Source of the DNA: Halorussus rarus
Lineage (GTDB): Archaea > Halobacteriota > Halobacteria > Halobacteriales > Haladaptataceae
Length of the DNA: 64,000 nt
Reading direction: 5' to 3'
Assembly: GCF_003369835.1 (NCBI RefSeq)
Contig: NZ_QPMJ01000001.1
Span: 1,297,589-1,361,588, forward strand
In this document: positions 32,875 to 40,047 of the stretch, piece after piece
How the letters are laid out: each line of letters opens with the position of its first letter
Numbering within the stretch: the stretch's first letter is position 1
Notes under the pieces: model-generated
Database searches by the model: none
What the model was told of the DNA's origin: nothing
The model's input: only the letters and a program-made list of their open reading frames with translations
Program-made: the position numbers and the translations under genes

Positions 32875-33152
32875 CCGGGTACCACCGGCGGCCGCTTAAG
32901 GCTGTTCGCGGGGTGTCGTCTGTCGGAAAGATGTGCGCCTGCTCGTCGTTCCAGAAACGGCGCGCGCTGGCGGACCCTCGTGGTCCGCCAATGCGCGCGA
33001 GGGAGGCGGCCGCGGTCAGGCGGCCGCCGAGGCTGGGGAGGGGTGAGGTCGGCGGTTGCGGTGCTGTGCGGAAATTCACTGGTAACGGCAGTAGCTAGCC
33101 TCAATCGGGAAAACACCCGAAGTAGTCGAGCGGACAGAACCGATATTCTGCT
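32875..33152. other. Gene-free stretch holding two strong hairpins
   Basis: Between the Dps gene and the nitrilase-type gene there is no convincing reading frame. The Dps promoter is at its left end, and the central part carries the hairpins at 32961-33028, followed by a purine-rich stretch. Confidence 0.5.
32961..33028. ncRNA. Two adjacent perfect hairpins, candidate structured RNA or mobile repeat
   Basis: Hairpin 1: CGCGCGC (32961-32967) and GGCGGACC (32969-32976) pair with GGTCCGCC (32982-32989) and GCGCGCG (32993-32999) around loop CTCGT. Hairpin 2: GGCGGCCGC (33005-33013) pairs with GCGGCCGCC (33020-33028) around loop GGTCAG. They are intergenic and non-coding. They could be a small RNA, a terminator or a MITE-like repeat; strand is undetermined. 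Confidence 0.4.
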
Positions 33153-33944
33153 TCACTCGAACACCGGGATGAACTCCCGACACTCCGCGAGCACCGCGGG
33201 GTCGAGGTCGGCCACCAGGTCGCGCTCGCCGCGGTTCAGGCCGGCCTGGACGCTCCCGTCCGGTCTGACGACCCGCGAGCGCCCGGCGTACGCGGTGGGG
33301 TCGCCGACCGTTTTCCGACCGGTCCGGCCCGCGCCGACGACCCAGCGGACCCCGTCGAGCGCCCGGGCGCGGAGCAGGAGCTTCCAGTTCTGGCTGTGGG
33401 CGGCGGGCCACGCGCCCACTACGAAGAGGGCGTCCACCTCCGAAACGGCGAAGGCCGCGCTCTCGCCGACGAAGTTGAGGTCGTAGCAGGTGAGCAGTCC
33501 GGTCGTGCCGACCGGCGTCTCGACCGTGACGCGCTCGCGGCCCGGAGCGAGCACCTCGCGCTCGTCGGCCCAGAGGTGGCGCTTCCGGTACACCGTCCGG
33601 TCGCCGTCAGGGTGAAGGTAGGCGACGGCGTTGTAGCAGGTCGATTCACACCCACTCGCCTCCTCGACGAACCCGACGAGGAGGCCGCAGCCGGCGTCGG
33701 CCGCGAGGTCGCCCAGCCGGGCGAGTGCGTCGCCGTCGCGCGAGAGAGCGGCCTCGCGAACGCGCCCGTCGGCGACGAAGCCGGTCAGCGCGTACTCGGG
33801 GAACAGGGCGACGTCGACCGCCGGCGGGAGGTCGCGGACGCGCTCGCAGACGGCGTCGACGTTCGCCGGCACGTCGAGGTCGGTGACCGCCATCTGGCAG
33901 GCCGCGACGGTCGGCGGTCCGACCGAGGACTCGGCGTCAGTCAC
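33153..33944 (-). CDS. Carbon-nitrogen hydrolase (nitrilase superfamily)
   Basis: The protein has 263 residues. The Glu-Lys-Cys triad is visible: Glu in ALFPEYALTGF, Lys in VYRKRHLW and Cys in LLTCYDLNFVGE. Such enzymes hydrolyse amides or nitriles, for example N-carbamoyl compounds or omega-amides; the substrate is unknown. The GTG at 33944 gives the usual family length. An in-frame ATG at 34070 would add 42 Pro/Arg-rich residues. That ATG lies 20-27 bases from an AT-rich promoter shared with the divergent aldehyde dehydrogenase gene, so the longer form cannot be excluded. Confidence 0.85.
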   Translation of the reverse strand: MTDAESSVGPPTVAACQMAVTDLDVPANVDAVCERVRDLPPAVDVALFPEYALTGFVADGRVREAALSRDGDALARLGDLAADAGCGLLVGFVEEASGCESTCYNAVAYLHPDGDRTVYRKRHLWADEREVLAPGRERVTVETPVGTTGLLTCYDLNFVGESAAFAVSEVDALFVVGAWPAAHSQNWKLLLRARALDGVRWVVGAGRTGRKTVGDPTAYAGRSRVVRPDGSVQAGLNRGERDLVADLDPAVLAECREFIPVFE

Positions 33945-34086
33945 GTCAGCAGGCTCGGAGCCCCGGGAGAAAAGCGGTCCGGTCGCCGGAGGGGTTCGGG
34001 GAGGACGTCGCCGGAGTGGCTCGGGGAGGACGAAGTCGCCGATTCGCGCAGGGCCGGGTATCGGAATCATCGTTAATCCAATCGTG

Positions 34087-34098
34087 AGTAAATATTTT
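34087..34098. promoter_or_regulatory. AT-rich bidirectional core promoter
   Basis: The AT-rich stretch TAAATATTTTAT can be read as a TATA box in both directions. It lies about 27 bases before the ATG of the aldehyde dehydrogenase (34124) and about 20-27 bases from the ATG at 34070 on the other strand. Confidence 0.5.
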
Positions 34099-34123
34099 AT
34101 CCGCGGAGCGCAAAGGGTTGCGT

Positions 34124-35557
34124 ATGTCCCAACAACCACTCCAGCGTCGGGAACGTCTCTACATCGACGGCGAATGGCTCGACGCCGACGACGTGCTCGA
34201 AGTCACCGACCTCGCGGACGGCGGCACGTTCGCGCAGGTCGCGGCCGCCAGCCCCGAACTGGCCGACCGGGCGCTCGCGGCGTCACAGGCGGCCCAGGCG
34301 GCGATGCGCGAGACGACCATCCCCCAGCGCGCCGCGTGGATGGACCAGATCGCCGACGGGCTGCTCGACCGCAAGGAGGAGCTCGCGGAGGTCGTCGTCC
34401 GGGAGGCCGGCAAGCCCGTCTCGTCGGCCCGCGGCGAGGTCGAGAGCGCGGCCGAGCGGTTCCGCCGGGCGAAGGAGGAGATCCGCGCGATGAAGGGCGA
34501 GTTCCGCGAGGGCACCACGGCGGGCCACGAGGGCTGGAACGCCATCGTCAAGCACGAGCCCATCGGGACCGTGCTGGCCATCACGCCGTACAACTACCCC
34601 CTCGCGACCACGGCGCTGGAGGTCGCGCCCGCGCTCGCGACCGGTAACTCGGTCATCCTCAAGCCCGCCAGCGACACGCCGGTCAGTGCGGCTATCCTGG
34701 CGGACATAATTTCTGAGGTCGAGGAGATTCCGAGCGGCGCGTTCAACTTCGTCTCCGGGAGCGCGAGCCGGATCGGCGACGTCCTGGCGGGCGACGACCG
34801 CATCAACATGGTGGCGATGACCGGCTCCAGCGCGGCCGGCAAGCACGTCGCCAAGGAGAGCGGGATGGTCGAGCTCCACATGGAGCTCGGCGGGAACGCG
34901 CCCGCGGTCGTCTTCCCCGACGCGGACCTCTCGGAGGTGGCCGGCGCGTGCGCCAAGGGCTCGTTCAAGTACGCCGGCCAGCGGTGCTCGGCGGTCAGCC
35001 GGGTGCTGGCCCACGAGTCGGTCCACGACGAGATCGTCGACCGACTGGAGGCCGAGATGGACGGCTGGCAGCCCGGCGACCTCTTCGACGAGGACACCAC
35101 GATGGGGCCGCTCATCAACGAGGGCCAGGCCGAGTGGGTCGAGGAACTGGTCGAGGACGCGGTCGAGAAGGGCGCCGACCTCGTGCGCGGGGGCGAGCGC
35201 GACGGCATCCACTTCGAGCCGACGCTGCTGGCGAACGTCCCCCACGACGCCCGCATCGTCCACGAGGAGCAGTTCGGCCCGGTCGCGGCGGTCACGACCT
35301 TCGAGACCGAGGACGAGGCGGTCGAGATCGCCAACCGCGGCGAACTCGCGCTCGACGCCGCCGTGTTCACCAAGGACTACGACCGCGCGATGGACCTGAG
35401 CGACCGGCTGGACGCGGGCGCGGTCCGCATCAACGGCGCGCCGAGCCACGGTCTCGGCGACATCCCGTTCGGCGGCAACAAGGCCTCCGGCATCGGCCGC
35501 CAGGGCCTTCACGACACCATCCAGGAGATGGTTCGCCAGAAGAGCATCATCCTCTGA
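34124..35557 (+). CDS. Aldehyde dehydrogenase family protein
   Basis: The protein has 477 residues with every key ALDH residue: N157 in TPYNYPL, E254 in MELGGNAP and the nucleophile C288 in KYAGQRCSAVSR. NAD(P)-binding segments (VILKPASDTP, MTGSSAAGK) are intact. The profile is closest to the GapN/lactaldehyde-dehydrogenase side of the superfamily, so a non-phosphorylating glyceraldehyde-3-phosphate or short-chain aldehyde substrate is plausible, but not shown. The start is supported by the TATA spacing. It is monocistronic, ending in a T-rich region. Confidence 0.9.
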   Translation: MSQQPLQRRERLYIDGEWLDADDVLEVTDLADGGTFAQVAAASPELADRALAASQAAQAAMRETTIPQRAAWMDQIADGLLDRKEELAEVVVREAGKPVSSARGEVESAAERFRRAKEEIRAMKGEFREGTTAGHEGWNAIVKHEPIGTVLAITPYNYPLATTALEVAPALATGNSVILKPASDTPVSAAILADIISEVEEIPSGAFNFVSGSASRIGDVLAGDDRINMVAMTGSSAAGKHVAKESGMVELHMELGGNAPAVVFPDADLSEVAGACAKGSFKYAGQRCSAVSRVLAHESVHDEIVDRLEAEMDGWQPGDLFDEDTTMGPLINEGQAEWVEELVEDAVEKGADLVRGGERDGIHFEPTLLANVPHDARIVHEEQFGPVAAVTTFETEDEAVEIANRGELALDAAVFTKDYDRAMDLSDRLDAGAVRINGAPSHGLGDIPFGGNKASGIGRQGLHDTIQEMVRQKSIIL

Positions 35558-35582
35558 GGCCGGCGCTCGCGGATTCCGTCCT

Positions 35583-35638
35583 CAGGTTTCGGTTTTCCGC
35601 TTTCGATTCTCCGTATTCTCCGTTTTCGATTTTTGCTG
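35583..35638 (+). terminator. Pyrimidine-rich repeat, probable transcription terminator
   Basis: Downstream of the aldehyde dehydrogenase stop, a run of TTTCGGTTTTCCGCTTTCG-like units ends in CGATTTTTGC. Repeated T-runs are the usual archaeal termination signal. Confidence 0.5.
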
Positions 35639-35663
35639 GAGTGGCCCGTTCCTCGGTCGTCCC

Positions 35664-36962
35664 CTACTTACTGCGCGAGTCGAGTCCGAGCGCGTCCTTG
35701 AGACGGTCGACCATCGTCTCGTGGAGGTCGCGGATGAGGGTCGGACCGTCCGCGACCGGTGCGGGGGCGTCGGCGGTCTCGGCGTCGTCCGGCCGGAGGC
35801 CGGACCGGAGTGAGCCGTCGGGGGCGCCCCCGTCGGACTGAGTCGCGTCCGCCGACCGGATCGGCCCGTCGGCCATCGGTCCCGGATACGGGAACCGGTG
35901 GGCGTTCCACGACGCCGGCAGGGCGTGGCGGTCCGGGACCGCGAGCGGGCGGCCGGCCAGCACCTCCGCGTCGGCCCGGGAGTAGACCGCGCCGTCGGCG
36001 TGGAACAGCCCGTTGACCCGGCCCTTCTCGCGGGGTCTCCGCAGGTAGGCCGGCCGGAGCATCAGGCTCCAGAAGTAGTCGCCGTCGATCTTCCCCTCGG
36101 CGTGGGCCTTCCGGACGGTCGGCGCGAGGCTGGCGAGGTTCGGCGCGAACCGAGAGGGCGGCTCCTCCAGGGTGCGCTGCCACTCGGTGCACCAGAGGGG
36201 GACATGCGATTCTGAACTGTCACTCCGCTCTGCTCGGGCCTCCGCGGCGATCTCGTCGGCGAGCGCGCGCTGCTCGGTCACGTACTCGTAGGCCTCGGCC
36301 GGTCGCTTCGGGAGGTTCATGTGGAACTGGTAGGCGTCGAGGCCGGGGAGGTCGTCGAGCGCCTCGCAGTCGTAGTACCGGGCGTACCGCACGTCCCTGG
36401 TTCCCATCGTGAGCGGGGCGTCTGGCGCCGCCGTCCTGACGGTTCGGAGCGCGTCGGTCACGAAGTCCCGCCGAGGCTGGACGTCTCCGGGTTCGTTCAT
36501 GATCTCGGTGGCGAGCAGTCGGCCGTCGCCGGCGTACTCCTGGGCCCACCGGCGGGCGAAGTGGATCGGCGACCGGTCGTACCCCTTCCAGTTGCGCGGC
36601 TGGAGTATCTCCGGCCGGGAGGGCGAGTGGACGCCGAACGCGCGCTTCGGGTCGGTGGCGCGGAGGTTCTCCTCGCTCGGCGGGTCCTCGGGCGGGGCCT
36701 CGAACAGGACGACGAGCGGGCGGATGTCCCGCGCCTCGCAGGCGGTGAGGAAGTGTTCGACGTGCGCGAAGAAGGAGGGGCCGTCTTCCCGCCAGTACTC
36801 GTAGGACGCGAGGACGCGGAGGCTGTTCAGTCCGATTCCGGACGCGTATCCCAGGTCGCGCTCGACGACGTCGTTCCGGTAGTCGGCCCACATCTGGTAG
36901 GCGTTCCAGTCCTTCTGGGGGAGGTACACCGCCCCGCTGACGCCTCGGAGGTCCTCGTCCAC
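35664..36962 (-). CDS. Glycoside hydrolase, GH5/cellulase-like
   Basis: The protein has 432 residues, with a TIM-barrel region of about 340. Acid/base Glu157 lies in ATEIMNEPGDV and the probable nucleophile Glu260 in LWCTEWQ, the two-Glu layout of clan GH-A family 5. No signal peptide is present, so it may act in the cytosol or be exported by an unusual route. The C-terminal about 90 residues (from PMADGPIRSAD) are low-complexity and disordered. The start is GTG. Its TATA box is intact but an IS6 element is inserted about 15 bases further upstream. Confidence 0.78.
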   Translation of the reverse strand: MDEDLRGVSGAVYLPQKDWNAYQMWADYRNDVVERDLGYASGIGLNSLRVLASYEYWREDGPSFFAHVEHFLTACEARDIRPLVVLFEAPPEDPPSEENLRATDPKRAFGVHSPSRPEILQPRNWKGYDRSPIHFARRWAQEYAGDGRLLATEIMNEPGDVQPRRDFVTDALRTVRTAAPDAPLTMGTRDVRYARYYDCEALDDLPGLDAYQFHMNLPKRPAEAYEYVTEQRALADEIAAEARAERSDSSESHVPLWCTEWQRTLEEPPSRFAPNLASLAPTVRKAHAEGKIDGDYFWSLMLRPAYLRRPREKGRVNGLFHADGAVYSRADAEVLAGRPLAVPDRHALPASWNAHRFPYPGPMADGPIRSADATQSDGGAPDGSLRSGLRPDDAETADAPAPVADGPTLIRDLHETMVDRLKDALGLDSRSK

Positions 36963-36985
36963 AGGCAGGTGGAGCGAGCGATTCG

Positions 36986-36995
36986 ATAAAAATAT
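36986..36995 (-). promoter_or_regulatory. TATA box of the GH5-like gene
   Basis: ATATTTTTAT on the minus strand lies 24-33 bases upstream of the GTG at 36962. The IS6 target duplication begins eight bases upstream of it. Confidence 0.55.
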
Positions 36996-37010
36996 TCGGG
37001 TCGTTTTGAA

Positions 37011-37701
37011 GGCCGTGTTCAGTTAAGAGTGAGGCGGTCGTGCTTCGGTTGTCCTATGACCAAAAACGACCGCCTCAGTGGTTCTAGTCCGTGGATCGAC
37101 TTGGCGTTTGTGGAGCGAGAACGGACACCCCAGCCTGCGATTGAAGTAGGTATTCGCCTCCACTTGGCGGGACTTTCACTCTCGAATACCAAACGAGAAC
37201 TTGAAAAGTTGGGTGTCGAACGGAGTCGCACCGTGATCCACAACTGGGTGCAGAAAGCCGATCTACAGCCGACTAGCGATTCAGTTCCGAATCAGATTGC
37301 AGTAGACGAGACGGTGATTCGGGTCAATGGTGAACGGTGTTGGCTGTACGCCGCGGTCAATCCCGCAACGAACGAATTCCTCCATGTACGGTTGTTTCAG
37401 ACACTTACGACTCAACTCACGGTGCTGTTCTTGAGAGAACTCCGCGAGAAACAGCAGGTCGAGCAAGCCACGTTTCTGGTCGATGGAGCGCAGCATCTTC
37501 ACACGGCGCTGACCCGGCTAGGGCTCCGATTTCAGTATGTTCGCCATGGAAATCGGAACCGCGCTGAACGTGTCTTCCGCGAGGTAAAACGACGAACCTC
37601 ATCGTTTGCGAATGCATTCCGCAACACTGAGATAGAAACAGCTGAATCGTGGTTGCAAGCCTTCGCCGTCTGGCACAACTCATGCCAAACTTAACACGAC
37701 C
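37011..37701 (+). mobile_element. IS6-family insertion sequence, 691 bp, apparently intact
   Basis: The left end GGCCGTGTTCAGTTAAG (37011-37027) and the reverse complement of the right end (37685-37701, GGTCGTGTTAAGTTTGG) match at 13 of 17 positions. One transposase gene fills the element. GC content is clearly below that of the neighbours. The perfect target duplication suggests a recent insertion. It lies between the GH5-like promoter and the replication origin. Confidence 0.9.
37056..37694 (+). CDS. IS6-family transposase
   Basis: The protein has 212 residues: an N-terminal helix-turn-helix (SLSNTKRELEKLGVERSRTV) and a DDE catalytic domain with D84 in AVDETVIRVNGE, D143 in LVDGAQHL and E171 in NRAERVFREVKRR. 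Family members transpose by cointegrate formation. The frame is complete with no stop or frameshift, so the element may still be active. Base composition is less GC-rich than in adjacent genes. Confidence 0.93.
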   Translation: MTKNDRLSGSSPWIDLAFVERERTPQPAIEVGIRLHLAGLSLSNTKRELEKLGVERSRTVIHNWVQKADLQPTSDSVPNQIAVDETVIRVNGERCWLYAAVNPATNEFLHVRLFQTLTTQLTVLFLRELREKQQVEQATFLVDGAQHLHTALTRLGLRFQYVRHGNRNRAERVFREVKRRTSSFANAFRNTEIETAESWLQAFAVWHNSCQT

Positions 37702-37774
37702 GTTTTGAAACAGCCGGTACGGAGATGCGGCGTCACCGGACGTGACCAACACCCGTGCCACCGCCAACCACCAT

Positions 37775-37839
37775 TTCCGCTGTTTCATCTGTCCGGATTC
37801 CTTTATAAATTCCCCCACCCCACGGTTCCGCTGAACCGG
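37775..37839 (+). repeat. Origin repeat, left arm
   Basis: The arm starts TTCCGCTGTTTCATCTG, passes through CCCCCACCCC and ends GTTCCGCTGAACCGG. It is matched, in the other orientation and with some mismatches, by 38010-38075. Confidence 0.75.
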
Positions 37840-37903
37840 CATTCGGGGCGGGTGGGTGGGTGTCGTCCGGTCGCGCGAACCGGATTCCTTCTCGGACTGT
37901 CGA

Positions 37904-37924
37904 GTCGAAATAGACTATTTTGAC
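37904..37924. repeat. AT-rich palindrome between the origin arms
   Basis: GTCGAAATAG, one base, then CTATTTTGAC: a 21-bp palindrome with one mismatched pair. It is the most AT-rich part of the spacer between the two arms. Confidence 0.6.
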
Positions 37925-38009
37925 GGGTATGCGGATGTGGTTTCGAGGACTAGGACAAGAAGCTTCCTCTTCTAGAGCGGTCTCGTGGCCACCCCTCCCC
38001 ACCGCGCGG

Positions 38010-38075
38010 CGGATTCAGCGGAACGGCGGGGTGGGGGTGTTTCATAAACGATTCGCTCAGATGAAACAGCGGAAT
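38010..38075 (-). repeat. Origin repeat, right arm (inverted)
   Basis: Read on the minus strand it begins TTCCGCTGTTTCATCTG, identical over 17 bases to the left arm. It also holds CCCCCACCCC and GTTCCGCTGAATCCG. Confidence 0.75.
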
Positions 38076-38134
38076 CAGCGGAACGGGTGGTTTCGACAGC
38101 TTCATACCTCCGCCTCGATTCCGCCCCGAACACG

Positions 38135-39349
38135 ATGGGCTCTTTCGACTTCGTCAGGGAGTACTCACCCTACACCAACCGCGAGGCGCTGCTGGACGAC
38201 TACACGCCCGACACGCTGGTGGGCCGCGACGACGAACTGGACGAGTATCACGGCGCGCTCCAGCCGGCCATCTACGGCGAGCAGCCCGACAACATCTTCC
38301 TCTACGGCAAGGCCGGGGTGGGCAAGACCGCGGCCACGCGCTTTCTCCTGAACAAGCTCGAGGACAACGCCGAGCAGTACGACGACCTCGACGTCCGGAC
38401 CGAGATCATCAACTGCGACGGGCTCAACTCCTCGTACCGGGTCGCCAGCAACCTGGTCAACACGATGCGGAACCCCTCGAACCACATCAGCGAGACGGGC
38501 TACTCGCGCTCGCAGGTGTACGACCTGATGTGGGAGGAGCTCGACGACTACGGCGGCATCATCCTCATCGTGCTCGACGAGATCGACCACCTCAAGGACG
38601 ACTCCATTCTCTACCAGCTCTCGCGGGCCCGCGAGAACGAGAACCTCACCGAGGCCCGCATCGGCCTCATCGGCATCAGCAACGATCTCACGTTCCGCGA
38701 CTCGCTCTCGCCGAAGGTCCGCTCCTCGCTCTGCGAACGGGCCATCTCGTTCTCGACGTACGACGCCAACGAACTCCGGGCGGTGCTCGAACAGCGCAAG
38801 AACGTCGCGTTCAAGGACGACGTGCTGACCGACGACGTGGTCCCGCTCTGCGCCGCGTTCGGCGCCCAGGAGTCGGGCGACGCCCGGAAGGCGCTCGACC
38901 TCCTGCTGAAGGCCGGCGACCTCGCCCGCGAGGAGAACGACGAGGAGGTCACCGAGCAGCACGTCCGCCGCGGCCGCGAACTGTTAGAGCGCGAGCAGGT
39001 CGCCCGCGGCATCGCGGACCTCAACGACCACGAGCGGCTCGTCGTCTACGCCCTCGCCACGCTCGAAGCCGAGGGCGACACCCCGGCCCGCTCTCGCGAG
39101 ATCTACACCCGCTACAAGTCGCTGGCCGACGCCGCCGGTAAGAGTCCGCTCACGGCCCGCTGGCTCCGCGAGCACCTCGACGACCTCGCCATGCTCGGCA
39201 TCCTCAACGTCACCGAGATAAACGAGGGGTCGGCCGGCGGCAAGTACCGGGAGTACGACCTCCAGCAGGACCTCGCGGTCGTGCTCGACGCGCTCGAGGA
39301 GACGTTCGAGTCGATGGGCGTCCACGCGAGCGTGAAGGACTACCTCTAG
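38135..39349 (+). CDS. orc1: Orc1/Cdc6 replication initiator
   Basis: The protein has 404 residues. The AAA+ core has Walker A GKAGVGKTA (58-66), Walker B LIVLDEIDHL (DEID 148-151) and sensor 1 GISNDL. A C-terminal winged helix (from about 300, RLVVYALATLEAEGDTPARS) binds origin DNA. The N-terminal DDYTPDTLVGRDDELDEY is the typical Orc1/Cdc6 lead-in. It would bind the repeats just upstream and load the MCM helicase. The ATG at 38135 gives the conserved start; a TATA-like TTCATA lies about 30 bases upstream. A T-run follows the stop. Confidence 0.95.
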   Translation: MGSFDFVREYSPYTNREALLDDYTPDTLVGRDDELDEYHGALQPAIYGEQPDNIFLYGKAGVGKTAATRFLLNKLEDNAEQYDDLDVRTEIINCDGLNSSYRVASNLVNTMRNPSNHISETGYSRSQVYDLMWEELDDYGGIILIVLDEIDHLKDDSILYQLSRARENENLTEARIGLIGISNDLTFRDSLSPKVRSSLCERAISFSTYDANELRAVLEQRKNVAFKDDVLTDDVVPLCAAFGAQESGDARKALDLLLKAGDLAREENDEEVTEQHVRRGRELLEREQVARGIADLNDHERLVVYALATLEAEGDTPARSREIYTRYKSLADAAGKSPLTARWLREHLDDLAMLGILNVTEINEGSAGGKYREYDLQQDLAVVLDALEETFESMGVHASVKDYL

Positions 39350-39353
39350 AGAC

Positions 39354-39364
39354 CACCTTTTTCT
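39354..39364 (+). terminator. T-run terminator after orc1
   Basis: CACCTTTTTCT lies within 15 bases of the stop codon, a typical archaeal poly-T termination signal. Confidence 0.5.
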
Positions 39365-39374
39365 TCGTCGGGTG

Positions 39375-39475
39375 TCCTCGCTCGCTCCTTTCAGTCGCTC
39401 GCTGCGGTCACCCTCCTCGAAAAAATCTGGACCAAAAAACCCCGCTCGCTCACTGCGTTCGCTCGCGGTACTGCA
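39375..39475. repeat. Haloarchaeal intergenic repeat pair (CGCTCGCT type)
   Basis: TCGCTCGCTGCGGTCACC (about 39400) and GCTCGCTCACTGCGTTCGCT (about 39447) are related copies around A-rich GAAAAAATC and CCAAAAAACC. This repeat type is common between haloarchaeal genes; its function is unknown. Confidence 0.5.
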
Positions 39476-39593
39476 ACTGGTTTGGACTGTAACCAGAGCG
39501 GCTTCCACAACCCCGACTCCGAAGCTCACTCACCCCAAAATCCGCATCTATTCGGTACTCGACAGAATACCGACGCCCCACGAGGAACCACAG

Positions 39594-39887
39594 ATGGTCG
39601 AAGTCGGCGAACACTACCGGCCGGCAGACAGAATCCGCGACGCCGAAGGAGTGCCCCTCACTCCCGGCGTCTACCGCGTCGTGGGTGCGACCAGGGGAGT
39701 TGTACTGCTCCGGGTCACCGACGAGGACGGTCGGCGCGCGCACACCGGGGAACTCCGGCACGTCGCTCCCGAAACGCTCGATTCGGAGTTCGAGCCGGCG
39801 GACGACCCCGACGCCGGCCTCTCGCCGGTCAGGGACGCTCGGAACCTCTTGTCCGGGATGTACTGGAACGTCCGGCGGTTCTTCTAG
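39594..39887 (+). CDS. Small hypothetical protein
   Basis: The protein has 97 residues, soluble and acidic. It looks like a small beta domain: PGVYRVVGATRGVVLLRVTDEDGRR, followed by a disordered acidic part and a C-terminal aromatic end, MYWNVRRFF. I do not recognise a family. The ATG at 39594 is chosen; upstream sequence is repeat-derived. It precedes the RND exporter gene by 160 bases on the same strand. Confidence 0.65.
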   Translation: MVEVGEHYRPADRIRDAEGVPLTPGVYRVVGATRGVVLLRVTDEDGRRAHTGELRHVAPETLDSEFEPADDPDAGLSPVRDARNLLSGMYWNVRRFF

Positions 39888-40047
39888 CGAGGGTTCGAAC
39901 GCTACCGCCTCCCGCGGAACGCGATCTCCGTTCCTGAGAGAGCACGTAGGAACGACAGTCCGAGACATCCTCGACGCTCCGTCGCTACCCACCCTCGGCT
40001 ATTTCCTGCTCGGCGTCCTACGCTCCCCGTACTCCGCCGGTCGGGTA

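Larger units (their letters stand above)
37003..37709. repeat. 8-bp target-site duplication of the IS6 element
   Basis: GTTTTGAA flanks the element on both sides (37003-37010 and 37702-37709). It is perfect and of the length typical of the IS6 family. Confidence 0.9.
37702..38134. other. Probable chromosomal replication origin next to orc1/cdc6
   Basis: This gene-free 433 bp lies directly upstream of the initiator gene, the standard position of haloarchaeal origins. It contains two long imperfect inverted repeats (37775-37839 and 38010-38075), each with a G/C-rich block (CCCCCACCCC or its complement) as in origin recognition boxes. It also has a third partial unit, GGAATCAGCGGAACGGGTGG, at 38071-38090. 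Between the arms lies an AT-rich palindrome (37904-37924) that could be the unwinding site. Initiator binding and origin activity are inferred. Confidence 0.75.

Noticed and set aside
32961-33028. tRNA gene in the hairpin region
   Set aside because: There is no cloverleaf, T-loop consensus (GTTCRA) or acceptor stem; only two separate hairpins.
37733-38002. Small open frames inside the origin region
   Set aside because: They cross the inverted repeats and have no ribosome-binding site or conserved composition.
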